NCBI RefSeq assembly: GCF_011420305.2
Contig: NZ_CP061769.1
Span: 1,847,001-1,911,000 of the forward strand
DNA length: 64,000 nt
Reading direction: 5' to 3'
Source: Nocardioides ochotonae
GTDB taxonomy: Bacteria > Actinomycetota > Actinomycetes > Propionibacteriales > Nocardioidaceae
Positions 19,282-28,517 of this stretch are shown one piece after another; positions within the stretch are counted from its first letter, which is position 1; the number at the start of each line of letters is the position of its first letter. A program made the translations under genes and the position numbers. The notes under the pieces are model-generated. The model made no database searches. It was not told where the DNA came from and saw only the letters and a program-made list of their open reading frames with translations.

Positions 19282-20058
19282 ATGAATCGGGAAGCGGGAG
19301 GCACGGGCACGTTCGTGACCGGTGCTGGTTCGGGGATCGGGGCGGCCACGGCGCTCGCGGTGGCCACGGCCGGGGGGCGCGTGGCGCTGCTCGACCGGGA
19401 CGCGGCGGGGCTGGCGGAGGTCGCCGACACCATCGCGGCGAGCACCGGTCGGGAGCCGCTCCGCTTCGCCGTGGACGTGCGCGACGCCGACGCCGTCGAC
19501 GCCGCGGTCGCCGAGGCCGCGGAGCGGTTCGGGGGCCTACGGGCGATGGCCTGCGCGGCCGGGATCCTGCGCCCGGGCGGCCTCGAGGACGTGACGGTCG
19601 AGGACTGGGAGGCCCACCTCGGCGTCAACACCACCGGCGTGCTGCACTGCCTGCGCGCGGCCTCGCACCACCTCGCCGACGACGGCGCGGTCGTCGTGGT
19701 CAGCTCCAACGCCGCGCGCGTGCCGCGCACGGGCATGCTCGCCTACGCCGCCTCCAAGGCCGCGACCTCGGCCCTGGCCCGCTGCGCCGGGCTCGAGCTC
19801 GCCGCGCGCGGGATCCGCTGCAACGTCGTCGAGCCCGGCTCGACCGCGACCGCGATGCAGCGCGACCTGTGGCCCGACCCCGAGGCCGGCCGTCGCGCTG
19901 CGGTCGAGGGCGACCCCGCGGCGTACCGCCTGGGCATCCCGCTGGGCCGCATCGCCGAGCCCGAGGACGTCGCAGGGGTGGTCGCCTTCCTGCTCTCCGA
20001 CGCCGCGCGCCACGTGACCCTCCAGCAGCTCTACGTCGACGGGGGAGCCTCGCTGTGA
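19282..20058 (+). CDS. dhbA: 2,3-dihydro-2,3-dihydroxybenzoate dehydrogenase
   Basis: A 258-aa short-chain dehydrogenase with the nucleotide motif VTGAGSGIG at 13-21, active-site Ser at 141/142 (VVSSNA), Tyr155 and Lys159 (YAASK). It oxidises 2,3-dihydro-2,3-DHB to 2,3-dihydroxybenzoate with NAD+. This is the third step from chorismate and the aryl cap of catechol siderophores. The SDR fold alone would not give the substrate; the neighbouring isochorismate synthase, DHB-AMP ligase and isochorismatase do. There is no ribosome site before the ATG, which sits 10 bp behind the iron box, so leaderless translation is likely. The stop overlaps the next start (GTGA). Confidence 0.93.
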   Translation: MNREAGGTGTFVTGAGSGIGAATALAVATAGGRVALLDRDAAGLAEVADTIAASTGREPLRFAVDVRDADAVDAAVAEAAERFGGLRAMACAAGILRPGGLEDVTVEDWEAHLGVNTTGVLHCLRAASHHLADDGAVVVVSSNAARVPRTGMLAYAASKAATSALARCAGLELAARGIRCNVVEPGSTATAMQRDLWPDPEAGRRAAVEGDPAAYRLGIPLGRIAEPEDVAGVVAFLLSDAARHVTLQQLYVDGGASL

Positions 20059-21212
20059 CCACCACCCACGAGCGGCTCCGGCGGCCCGCCGAGCCGGCCG
20101 CGTCCGCGCCCGGGTCCATCGTGTTCAGCACCAGTGCCCGCACCCTGCTCGGGCGCGCCGGTGAGCGCTGGACCACCGCTCGCTCCGACTCGCCCGCGTG
20201 GGCCGACACCGTCGTCGGCGCGCTCGCGCCGGGGGAGCGGGCGGTCGGCGTGATCGGCTTCGACCCCGGCTCGCCCGGCGTCATGCACCGCCTGCTCGAC
20301 GCACGCGAGATCCCGACCACGCCACCGCGCCGGACGCCGGGGCCGGCGCCCGAGCGCGCCCAGACGCTCGTGGAGGTCCCCGCCCCGCGGGAGTACGCCG
20401 ACCAGGTGCGCGCCGCCCTGCGCGCGATCGCCGACGGCGCGGTCGACAAGGTGGTGCTCGGCCGGTTCCTGGAGGTGCACAGCGACCCGCCGCTCGCCGT
20501 GGACGAGGTGGTCGCGCGTCTGCTGCGCACCCGTCCCGGCCGCTACGTCTTCTCGGTGCCCGTCCCGGCGCCGGGGGCCGCGGGATCGCGCGCCGCCACC
20601 GTGCTCGGGGCCAGCCCCGAGCTGCTGGTGCGCCGCGAGGGCACGCTGGTCGAGGCGATGCCGCTGGCCGGCTCGGTGCCCCGCAGCCCCGACCCGGCCG
20701 AGGACGAGCGCCGCCGCGCGGCACTCGCCTCCTCGGCGAAGGACCTCCACGAGCACGCCTTCGTCGTCCGCGACCTCGTCGGGCGGCTGGCGAGCGCCTG
20801 CGACGAGGTCGAGCACGACGTGACACCCCAGGTGGTCGGCACCGACTCCCTGTGGCACCTCGGCACCCGGGTGGTCGCCCGGGTGCGCCCCGGCGCCGAC
20901 GGCTGCTCGGCCCTGCACCTCGCCCAGCTGCTGCACCCCACCCCGGCGGTCGGCGGCAGTCCCCGCGACGCGGCGCTGTCGCTGATCGGGCGCCTGGAGA
21001 CCGGCGAGCGCGGCTACCTGGCCGGCGCCGCGGGCTGGGTGGACGGCAACGGCGACGGCGAGCTCGCGCTGGTGCTGCGCTCGGGGCTCCTCGACGGCCC
21101 CCGGCTGCGGCTGTTCGCGGGCGCCGGCATCGTCGCCGGCTCCGACCCCGACGCCGAGGTCCGCGAGACTGCGGCCAAGCTGCGCACGATGCTCGAGGCG
21201 GTCGGCCTGTGA
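20055..21212 (+). CDS. dhbC: Isochorismate synthase
   Basis: A 385-aa chorismate-binding enzyme that converts chorismate to isochorismate, the entry step to 2,3-dihydroxybenzoate. The catalytic domain (about 110-380) shows the family landmarks VDKVVLGRFLEV, LGASPELLVRREG, AMPLAGSVPRS, DLHEHAFVVRDLV, LHPTPAVGGSPRDAAL and GYLAGAAGWVDGNGDGELALVLR, with LFAGAGIVAGSDPDAE at the end. The GTG start overlaps the dhbA stop as GTGA. Salicylate synthases and anthranilate synthases share the fold. The DHB genes in the same operon make DhbC the right call. Confidence 0.94.
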   Translation: MTTTHERLRRPAEPAASAPGSIVFSTSARTLLGRAGERWTTARSDSPAWADTVVGALAPGERAVGVIGFDPGSPGVMHRLLDAREIPTTPPRRTPGPAPERAQTLVEVPAPREYADQVRAALRAIADGAVDKVVLGRFLEVHSDPPLAVDEVVARLLRTRPGRYVFSVPVPAPGAAGSRAATVLGASPELLVRREGTLVEAMPLAGSVPRSPDPAEDERRRAALASSAKDLHEHAFVVRDLVGRLASACDEVEHDVTPQVVGTDSLWHLGTRVVARVRPGADGCSALHLAQLLHPTPAVGGSPRDAALSLIGRLETGERGYLAGAAGWVDGNGDGELALVLRSGLLDGPRLRLFAGAGIVAGSDPDAEVRETAAKLRTMLEAVGL

Positions 21213-22921
21213 GCGCGCGGTCACCGCTGGCGTCGTCGCCGACCTGGCCCGAGGAGGTCCGCGCGGTCTACCGCGCCGCCGGCCTGTGGACCACCGAGAC
21301 GTTCGCGGACTTCGTCGCCGACCGGACCACCCGCCACGCCGACCGGCTCGCGGTCGTCGGCCGCGACGTGCACGGCACCGAGCACCGGTGGACCTATGCG
21401 CGCCTGGGCCTGGAGGCCGACCGGGCCGCGGCCCGGTTCGCCGGCCTCGGGGTGAGCCAGGGCGACCGGGTGGTCCTCGCCCTGCCCAACGTCGTGGAGT
21501 ACGTCGCGGTCGTGCTGGGGCTCTTCCGCCTCGGCGCGCTTCCGGTCTTCGCGCTGCCGTCGCATCGCGAGCTCGAGCTCTCCGAGTTCTGTGCGCTCGC
21601 GGACGCCGCCGCGTTGGTCGTCTCCGGCAACGCCACGGACGTCGACCACCGCGGGCTGCACGCCGCGGTCGCCGCACGGGTCGAGGAGCGCGGCGGCGTA
21701 CCCCCGCTGCTGGTGCCGGTGTGCGACTGGGAGACCGAGCCGGCGCCGGCCGACTACCCGGCCCCGCGGCTGGACGCCGAGCAGGTCGCGTTCCTCCAGC
21801 TCTCCGGCGGCACGACGGGGGTCTCCAAGCTGATCCCGCGCACCCACGCCGACTACCTCTACTCCGTGCGCGCCTCCGCCGAGATCTGCGAGCTGAGCGA
21901 GGCCACCCGGATGCTGGTGGTGCTGCCGGCCGCGCACAACTTCGCGATGAGCTCCCCGGGCATCCTGGGCGTCCTGCACACCGGCGGTGCGGTCGTGCTG
22001 GCCGGCGACCCCAGCCCGCGCACGGCGTTCGGGCTGGTCGCGCGCGAGCGGGTGAGCCTGGTGTCGCTGGTGCCGCCGCTGGCGCAGGCGTGGATCTCCG
22101 CGGCCCGGCGGCGCCGTCCCGACCTGAGCTCGCTCGAGCTCGTCCAGGTCGGCGGCGCCAAGCTCGCCCCCAGCGTGGCCGCCGAGATCGAGCCGGTGCT
22201 CGGCGCCCGCCTCCAGCAGGTGTTCGGGATGGCCGAAGGGCTGGTCAACTACACCCGCCCCGAGGACCCGGAGGACCTGGTCCTCAGCAGCCAGGGCCGC
22301 CCGATCAGCGGGTACGACGAGATCCGGGTCGTGGACGCCGACGGGATCGACGTGCCCGACGGCGAGGAGGGGCAGCTGCTCACCCGGGGGCCGTACACGA
22401 TCCGCGGCTACTACCGCGCCGACGGGCCCAACCGGGACTCCTTCACCCACGACGGGTTCTACCGCACCGGGGACCTGGTCCGGCGCCTGCCCAGCGGCCA
22501 TCTCGTGGTGACGGGGCGGGAGAAGGACCAGATCAACCGGGGCGGGGAGAAGATCGCCAGCGACGAGATCGAGGGGCTGCTGCTCACCCATCCCGGCGTC
22601 CTCGACGCGGTCGCGGTCGGGGTGCCCGACCCCTACCTCGGCGAGCGGATCGCCGTCGTCGTGGTGCCCGAGCCGGACCGTCCCCTCCCGGAGCCCGCCG
22701 CCGCGCACCTCGGCGCCCACCTGCGCGACGCCGGCCTGGCGACCTACAAGCTGCCCGACCAGGTCGTGGTCCTCGATGCCTTCCCGACCACCCCGGTCGG
22801 CAAGAACAGCCGCCGCGACCTGCGGCACCTGCTCGCCGAACGCCTCACCGGCGATGTTCCCCCCACCCCCGCCCCCGCCACCCCGGCCGCCGCCGGAGCC
22901 TCCCCCCAGGAGTCACCATGA
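21209..22921 (+). CDS. dhbE: 2,3-dihydroxybenzoate-AMP ligase
   Basis: A 570-aa adenylating enzyme. The phosphate loop LSGGTTGVSK has Ser199, GxAEG appears as FGMAEGLVNYTR, and YRTGDLVRR and GREKDQINRGGEKI follow. A C-terminal Lys sits in TPVGKNSRR. Asn244 in HNFAMSSP replaces the Asp that amino-acid-activating domains have at this place, which is characteristic of aryl-acid activators. It makes 2,3-DHB-AMP and loads it on the aryl carrier domain of DhbB. Length is slightly above the ~540 usual, due to an Ala/Pro-rich tail. It overlaps dhbC (GTGA) and dhbB (ATGA). Salicylate would be the alternative substrate. Confidence 0.94.
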   Translation: MSARSPLASSPTWPEEVRAVYRAAGLWTTETFADFVADRTTRHADRLAVVGRDVHGTEHRWTYARLGLEADRAAARFAGLGVSQGDRVVLALPNVVEYVAVVLGLFRLGALPVFALPSHRELELSEFCALADAAALVVSGNATDVDHRGLHAAVAARVEERGGVPPLLVPVCDWETEPAPADYPAPRLDAEQVAFLQLSGGTTGVSKLIPRTHADYLYSVRASAEICELSEATRMLVVLPAAHNFAMSSPGILGVLHTGGAVVLAGDPSPRTAFGLVARERVSLVSLVPPLAQAWISAARRRRPDLSSLELVQVGGAKLAPSVAAEIEPVLGARLQQVFGMAEGLVNYTRPEDPEDLVLSSQGRPISGYDEIRVVDADGIDVPDGEEGQLLTRGPYTIRGYYRADGPNRDSFTHDGFYRTGDLVRRLPSGHLVVTGREKDQINRGGEKIASDEIEGLLLTHPGVLDAVAVGVPDPYLGERIAVVVVPEPDRPLPEPAAAHLGAHLRDAGLATYKLPDQVVVLDAFPTTPVGKNSRRDLRHLLAERLTGDVPPTPAPATPAAAGASPQESP

Positions 22922-23877
22922 GCCTCCCCGCCCTCATCGAGTACGCCGCGCCGCTCGCGGACCTGCCCCCCAGCCGCGCGCCCTGGCAGCTGGAGAGCGG
23001 CCGCGCGGCCGTGCTCGTGCACGACATGCAGCGCTACTTCCTGCGCCCCTACGCCCCGACCTGTCCGGCGCTGGTGGGCGCGGTGGACTCCACCGCCCGC
23101 ATCCTCGCGGCGGCCCGCGCGGCCGGCGTACCGGTCTTCTACACCGCCCAGACCGGCAGCCCGGCCGACAATCAGACAGGCGGCCAGACCCACGGCCAGA
23201 CCCACGGCGGAGCGACCCCGGCCCGCGGTCTCCAGGGCGACCTGTGGGGCCCCGGGATGAGCGCCGTGCCGGAGCACACCGAGATCGTCGAGCCGCTGGC
23301 GCCCGCGCCGGGGGAGACGGTGCTGGTCAAGCACCGCTACAGCGCCTTCGCCCACTCCGACCTCGCCGAGCGGCTGGCGAGCGCCGGACGCGACCAGCTG
23401 GTGATCACCGGCGTCTACGCCCACATCGGCGTCACCGCGACCGCGATGGACGGGTTCATGCGCGAGGTGCACCCGTTCGTGGTGGCCGACGCGGTCGCCG
23501 ACTTCGGTCCCGAGCAGCACCGCCTCGCCCTGGCCCAGGTCGCCAGCTGTGCCGGCGTGGTGACCACGACCGACCAGGTCGTCGCCGCCCTGGCCACGTC
23601 GTTCCGCGCCGACGACCTGCCCGCCGCGCCGGCGGACTGGGCGGGCTGCGTGCGCGCCGCGCTCGTCGAGGTGCTCGACGCCGGGTTCGCGGACGCCGCG
23701 TTCGCCGAGCCCGAGGCCGACCTGTTCACGCTGGGACTGAACTCGCTGCGCGCCTTCGACCTCCTGGACCGGCTCGCCGACGACGGCGTGGACATCGACT
23801 TCGCCGACCTCACCCGCGAGCCCACGCTGGCCTTCGTGCTGCGCCAGGGCGCCGTGCGCGCCGAGCTCGTGTCGTGA
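22918..23877 (+). CDS. dhbB: Isochorismatase with aryl carrier domain
   Basis: A 319-aa bifunctional protein. The N-terminal isochorismatase (about 1-235) has Asp36 (LVHDMQRYFL), Lys138 (LVKHRYSAF) and VITGVYAHIG. Val172 follows, where many members of the larger hydrolase superfamily have Cys; some isochorismatases work without it. The C-terminal aryl carrier (about 240-319) has the phosphopantetheine Ser276 in LGLNSLRAF. It releases 2,3-dihydro-2,3-DHB from isochorismate and presents DHB to the synthetase. A Gln/Thr/His/Gly-rich insert at about 84-103 includes a duplicated 12-bp unit (GGCCAGACCCAC, at 23182 and 23194) not expected in the family. It overlaps dhbE and dhbF. Confidence 0.93.
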   Translation: MSLPALIEYAAPLADLPPSRAPWQLESGRAAVLVHDMQRYFLRPYAPTCPALVGAVDSTARILAAARAAGVPVFYTAQTGSPADNQTGGQTHGQTHGGATPARGLQGDLWGPGMSAVPEHTEIVEPLAPAPGETVLVKHRYSAFAHSDLAERLASAGRDQLVITGVYAHIGVTATAMDGFMREVHPFVVADAVADFGPEQHRLALAQVASCAGVVTTTDQVVAALATSFRADDLPAAPADWAGCVRAALVEVLDAGFADAAFAEPEADLFTLGLNSLRAFDLLDRLADDGVDIDFADLTREPTLAFVLRQGAVRAELVS

Positions 23878-26800
23878 CCCACGCCCCGGCCCCACGCCGG
23901 TGGCTGCCGCTCACGGCCGCCCAGCGCGGGCTCTACTTCGCCCACGAGCTCGACCCGGCGAACCCCTGCTACACGACGGCCGAGGTGGTCGAGATCGAGG
24001 GCGACCTCGACCCGGCGCTGCTCGAGGCGGCGCTGCGCGGGACCTACGCGGAGTTCGAGCAGCTGCGCACCCGCTACCGCACCACGCCCGACGGGCCCGA
24101 GCAGCAGGTCCTCGACGAGTCCTGCCGGTCGGGCCCGGTCTGCCCGGTCGTGGACCTGCGCGACCAGCCCGACCCCGAGGCCGCAGCCGCCGCGTGGATG
24201 CGCGCGGACCTCGCCCGCCCGATGGACCTCGGCCGCGGCGAGGTCGTCCGCAGCGCGCTGCTGCGCCTCGGCCCGACCCGGTCGTGGTGGTACCACGCCG
24301 CGCATCACGTCGTGCTCGACGGCTTCGGCGTCGTCCAGCTGCTGCGCCGGGTCGCCGAGCGCTACACCGCGCTCACCGACGCGGCGCCACTCGCCGCGCT
24401 CGAGCAGGTGCCGCTCGCCGACCTGGTCGCCGCGGACCCCGCGGTCGACCCCGGCGCCGAGGCGTTCTGGGACCAGCGACTCGCCACCATGGACGGCGTC
24501 GTCGCCCTCGCCGGGCGCACCGCGACCCCGGCGCCCGCCGCGCTGAAGGCCTCGCTCGTCCTCGACACGGAGCAGCAGACGGCCCTGGCCCGCGGCGCCC
24601 GGCGCCTCGGCACCACCTGGGCCGACCTGGTGCTCGCCGGCGTCGGCGGCTACCTCGCCCGGCTCACCGGTGCCGCCGGCACCCGGATCGGCCTGCCGCT
24701 GATGAACCGCGCCCGTCCTGGCCAGGGCGCGCTGCCCAGCGCCCGCACGGTCTGCACCGCGATGAACGTGCTGCCGGCCACCGTGCCCGCCGACGGCACC
24801 GTGGGCGAGGCCCTGGGCGCGGTGGCCCGCGAGCAGGAGGTCCTGCGCACGAACCCGTTCGTGCGCCAGGAGGAGCTGACCCGCCGCCTGGCCCGCGGGG
24901 CGGGCTCCTCGGGCGCCCAGCTCTTCGGGGCCCAGGTCAACCTGATCCCCTTCGACCTCGAGCTGCGCCTGGGCCCGGCCGCCGGCACGGTCCGCAACCT
25001 CACCGCCGGCCCGGTCGAGGACGTGACGGTGTGCCTGCGTGGCAACCCCGGCCGCGGCCGCGTCGTCCGCCTCGAGATCGACGCCAACCCGCGGCTCTAC
25101 GACGCCGAGGAGGTCCGCCTGCACCTCGAGCGGCTCGCGCACTGGCTGACCCGGTTCGCGGCCGCGCAGGCCGACGACCGGGTCGCGGACCTGCCGCTGC
25201 TCACCGACGCCGAGCGCGAGCTGGTGGTGCGCGGGTTCAACGACACCGCCGTCCCGCTCGAGCACCGCACCCTGGCCCGGCGCTTCCGCGACCAGGTCGA
25301 CCGGACCCCGGACGCCCCCGCCCTGCGCTGTGCCGGGCGGACCACGTCGTACGCCGAGCTGGCGGCGCGCGCGGACCGGCTGGCCCGGGCGCTGCACGCG
25401 CGCGGCGTCCGCGCCGGGGACGTCGTCGGGGTGCTGCTGCCGCGCGGCGAGGAGCTGTTCACCGCGCTGTACGCCGTGCAGCGCCTCGGCGCGGTGCACC
25501 TGCCGCTCGGCACCGACCAGCCGCCGGCCCGGCTGGCCGGCATGCTCGCCGACGCCGGCTCGCGCCTCGTCGTCAGCGACGCCGCGCACCGCGGGCTGCT
25601 CGAGCCGGCCCGTGCGAGCGACCCCGGGGCGCCCGTGGTCGTGGACGTCGGCGAGGCCGGCCCGGTCGGCGAGGTGCTGCCCGCGGTGCCCGACGACCCC
25701 GACGCGCCGGCGTACCTGCTGTTCACCTCCGGATCCACCGGACGCCCCAAGGGAGTGCTCGTGGGCCACCGGGCGATCGACAACCGGCTGCGCTGGATGC
25801 AGCACCGCCTGCCGCTCGCCGCCGGGGAGCGGGTGCTGCACAAGACCCCCGTCACCTTCGACGTCTCGGTCTGGGAGCTGTTCTGGCCGCTCCAGGTCGG
25901 CGCCTGCGTGGTCCTCGCCGAGCCCGACGCCCACCGCGACCCGCGCCGCATCGCCGACCTCCTCCTCGAGCACGACGTGCGGGTCCTGCACTTCGTGCCC
26001 TCGATGCTGCGCGCCTTCCTCGCCGACCGCGCGACCCGCGAGCGGGCGCGTGGGGCGGCTGTGCGCCACGTCGTGTGCAGCGGCGAGGCGCTCACCGCCG
26101 AGCTGGTCGACGGCTGCCAGGAGGTCCTCGGCGTCGCGCCGGTCAACCTCTACGGCCCCACCGAGGCGGCCGTCGACGTCACCTGCTTCCAGACCGTCGC
26201 CGGCACCCGCGGCCCGGTGCCGATCGGCCGCCCGATCTGGAACACCGCCACCTACGTGCTCGACGCCGACGGCGAGCCCCGGCCGGTCGGCGTCCCCGGG
26301 GAGCTCTTCCTCGGCGGCGTCCAGCTCGCCGAGGGGTACGTCGGGCGCCCCGACCTCACCGCCGAGCGCTTCATCGCGGACCCGTTCCGGCCCGGCGGGC
26401 GGATGTATCGCACCGGCGACCTGGCCCGTTGGCGTCCGGACGGCACCCTGGAGTACCTCGGGCGCACCGACGACCAGGTCAAGGTGCGCGGCCAGCGCGT
26501 CGAGCTCGGCGAGGTCGAGGGCGCCCTCGACGGGGTCGCCGGGGTGACGGCGCTCGCCGCGGGCACCGCCGGGGACGCCGCGGGGGAGGTGAGCTCGCTC
26601 GTGGTCTGGTTCGTCGCCGAGCACGGCGTCGGACCCGACGTCGCCGAGCAGCGCCTGCGCGCGGCCGCGCAGGAGCGGCTCCCGGAGGCGATCCGGCCGG
26701 GGGCCTACCTGCCGGTGCCGCGGATGCCGCTGGGCAGCAGCGGCAAGACCGACCGCCGCCGCCTCGCCGAGATCGCCCCGCCGGTGGCCCGGCGTACGAC

Positions 26801-27848
26801 CGAGGCGCCGCGCGACCTGGCCGAGCAGCGCCTGTGCGCGCTGTTCGCCGAGGTGCTCGGGCTGGCCACTCTCGGCCCGGACGACGACTTCTTCGCCCTC
26901 GGTGGCGACTCGTTGCGCGTGCTGCGCCTGCTGGGCGCGGTCGAGGACGCCTTCGCGACCACGCTCGACCTGCGCACCGTCTTCGCCGCGCCCACCCCGG
27001 CCGGACTGGCCGCGGCGCTGGGACGCGACGCGGCGGTGCCGGGCGGGTTCGAGGAGGTGCTGAGCCTGCGCCCGGACCGCGGCACCCGCCCGCCGCTGTT
27101 CCTGCTGCCCCCGGCGGGCGGGCTGGGCTGGTGCTACACCGGCCTGCTGCGCGCCCTTCCCGTCGACCAGGGCGTCCACGTCGTCCAGGCGCCGGGCCTC
27201 GAGAGCGGTCTGCCGGAGCCGGTGGCGGATCTCGAGGCGCTGGCACAGCGCCAGCTGGTGGCCATCCGGCGGGTCGTCGGCGAGGGGCCCTTCCACCTCG
27301 CGGGCTGGTCGCTCGGCGGGATGGCCGCCCACGAGGTCGCCGCGCTGGCCCGCGCCGAGGGCCAGCAGGTCGGTGCGGTGCTGCTGCTCGACGCCTACCC
27401 GGCCGACCAGTGGCGCCACCTCGGCGAGCCGACCGAGGAGGAGGCGCTCGTGGGCGTGCTCCGGCTCGGCGGGGTCGAAGGGCTCCGGCCCGCCGGCGCC
27501 CCCGTCGACCGGGCGCTCGTGGCCGAGCTGCTGCGCCGCGGCGGCAGCGCGCTCGCCGCGCTGCCCGCGCCGGTGCTCGACGGCTGCCTGGCCTCGGTGG
27601 TCGAGGCGGCCCGGCTGGTGCGCACCTCCCGGCACCGGCTGCTGCCCGGCGACCTCACCCTGGTCGTGGCCACCGCGCCCCGGCCCGAGCAGCACCTGGA
27701 CCCCGACGGCTGGTCGGCGTACGTCGCCGGGCGGGTGCAGGTGGTGCCGGTCGACTCCACCCACGGCGACCTGGTGCGCGCGCCGGCGGTCGACGAGGTC
27801 GGGCGGATCCTGGCGGGCCTGCTCGAGGCCCAGCCGGTGGGTGCCTGA
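23874..27848 (+). CDS. dhbF: Single-module NRPS (C-A-T-TE), EntF/DhbF-like
   Basis: A 1,324-aa synthetase, close to EntF size. Condensation domain ~8-440 has HHVVLDG at 144-150. The adenylation domain ~455-920 has LLFTSGSTGRPKG near 615, FDVSVWELFW, NLYGPTEAAVDV, YRTGDLARW and GRTDDQVKVRGQRVELGEVE. The carrier domain has Ser1013 in LGGDSLRV. The thioesterase ~1045-1324 has Ser1146 (GWSLGG) and His1297 (STHGD). Visible specificity-pocket residues (D, V, W in FDVSVWELFW; V-D in AAVDV) fit serine, as in EntF. One serine module with a TE should oligomerise DHB-Ser, and enterobactin is the obvious product. The start overlaps dhbB (GTGA). No MbtH-like gene is present. Confidence 0.93.
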   Translation: MTHAPAPRRWLPLTAAQRGLYFAHELDPANPCYTTAEVVEIEGDLDPALLEAALRGTYAEFEQLRTRYRTTPDGPEQQVLDESCRSGPVCPVVDLRDQPDPEAAAAAWMRADLARPMDLGRGEVVRSALLRLGPTRSWWYHAAHHVVLDGFGVVQLLRRVAERYTALTDAAPLAALEQVPLADLVAADPAVDPGAEAFWDQRLATMDGVVALAGRTATPAPAALKASLVLDTEQQTALARGARRLGTTWADLVLAGVGGYLARLTGAAGTRIGLPLMNRARPGQGALPSARTVCTAMNVLPATVPADGTVGEALGAVAREQEVLRTNPFVRQEELTRRLARGAGSSGAQLFGAQVNLIPFDLELRLGPAAGTVRNLTAGPVEDVTVCLRGNPGRGRVVRLEIDANPRLYDAEEVRLHLERLAHWLTRFAAAQADDRVADLPLLTDAERELVVRGFNDTAVPLEHRTLARRFRDQVDRTPDAPALRCAGRTTSYAELAARADRLARALHARGVRAGDVVGVLLPRGEELFTALYAVQRLGAVHLPLGTDQPPARLAGMLADAGSRLVVSDAAHRGLLEPARASDPGAPVVVDVGEAGPVGEVLPAVPDDPDAPAYLLFTSGSTGRPKGVLVGHRAIDNRLRWMQHRLPLAAGERVLHKTPVTFDVSVWELFWPLQVGACVVLAEPDAHRDPRRIADLLLEHDVRVLHFVPSMLRAFLADRATRERARGAAVRHVVCSGEALTAELVDGCQEVLGVAPVNLYGPTEAAVDVTCFQTVAGTRGPVPIGRPIWNTATYVLDADGEPRPVGVPGELFLGGVQLAEGYVGRPDLTAERFIADPFRPGGRMYRTGDLARWRPDGTLEYLGRTDDQVKVRGQRVELGEVEGALDGVAGVTALAAGTAGDAAGEVSSLVVWFVAEHGVGPDVAEQRLRAAAQERLPEAIRPGAYLPVPRMPLGSSGKTDRRRLAEIAPPVARRTTEAPRDLAEQRLCALFAEVLGLATLGPDDDFFALGGDSLRVLRLLGAVEDAFATTLDLRTVFAAPTPAGLAAALGRDAAVPGGFEEVLSLRPDRGTRPPLFLLPPAGGLGWCYTGLLRALPVDQGVHVVQAPGLESGLPEPVADLEALAQRQLVAIRRVVGEGPFHLAGWSLGGMAAHEVAALARAEGQQVGAVLLLDAYPADQWRHLGEPTEEEALVGVLRLGGVEGLRPAGAPVDRALVAELLRRGGSALAALPAPVLDGCLASVVEAARLVRTSRHRLLPGDLTLVVATAPRPEQHLDPDGWSAYVAGRVQVVPVDSTHGDLVRAPAVDEVGRILAGLLEAQPVGA

Positions 27849-27863
27849 GCATGGCCGCCCGGC

Positions 27864-28517
27864 GTGTCTGACCGGGCGACAGGCGTGGTCGCCTTCGCCC
27901 GGGTCGCCGATGTCGACGTGGCCGGGCCCGAGCTGCTCGGGCCCGCGGAGCTGGCGAGGCTCGCGCGGCTGCGCCGCCCGGAGGACCGGGCCGCCTATCG
28001 CGCCGCCCACGTGCTGGTGCGCCGGTGCGCCGCCCAGCTGCTGGGCGCCGACGTCGCCGAGCTGGTGCTGCGCCAGGAGTGCCCCGGCTGCGGGGGCACC
28101 GACCACGGCCGCCCGGCGCTCGCCGGACGGCCCGGGATCGGGCTCGCGCTGAGCCACTCCGGTGCCCACGTGGCCGCCGCGGCGGTGCACGGGCGCTGCG
28201 GTGTCGACGTCGAGGACCTGCCGGGCGAGCGGGTTCCCGACCGGGTGCTCGCCCCCGCCGAGCGGGACTGGCTCGCCCACGGGGCCGGCCGCGCGGATCC
28301 GCGCGCCGGCCTGCGGCTGTGGGTGCGCAAGGAGGCCTTGGTCAAGGCCGGGGCCGCGACGCTCGGTGACGCCGCGGCCCTCGACCTGGTGGGCGCAGCG
28401 GACGCACGGGACGGGCTGCGCGCCCACGCCCACGGGTTCGACCTGGGGGAGTGGCGCACCGCGGACGCCGTCGGCGCCTGGGCGGTGCCGTCAGGCACCC
28501 GGGTCAGCCGCGCCTGA
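27864..28517 (+). CDS. 4'-phosphopantetheinyl transferase (Sfp/EntD type)
   Basis: A 217-aa Sfp-type transferase with GVDVED at 113-118 (Mg-binding GxDxE) and WVRKEALVKAG starting at 153 (WxxKEA), preceded by the substrate loop LALSHSGAHVAAA. It activates carrier domains by moving phosphopantetheine from CoA to Ser276 of DhbB and Ser1013 of DhbF. It follows dhbF by 15 bp and is in the same operon. The start is GTG with a weak ribosome site. Its last 14 bases overlap the end of the convergent surface-protein gene. Confidence 0.92.
   Translation: MSDRATGVVAFARVADVDVAGPELLGPAELARLARLRRPEDRAAYRAAHVLVRRCAAQLLGADVAELVLRQECPGCGGTDHGRPALAGRPGIGLALSHSGAHVAAAAVHGRCGVDVEDLPGERVPDRVLAPAERDWLAHGAGRADPRAGLRLWVRKEALVKAGAATLGDAAALDLVGAADARDGLRAHAHGFDLGEWRTADAVGAWAVPSGTRVSRA

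Noticed and set aside
23415-28433. 1,672-codon open frame opposite dhbB and dhbF
   Set aside because: Shadow of the NRPS genes, with low-complexity composition and no motifs.
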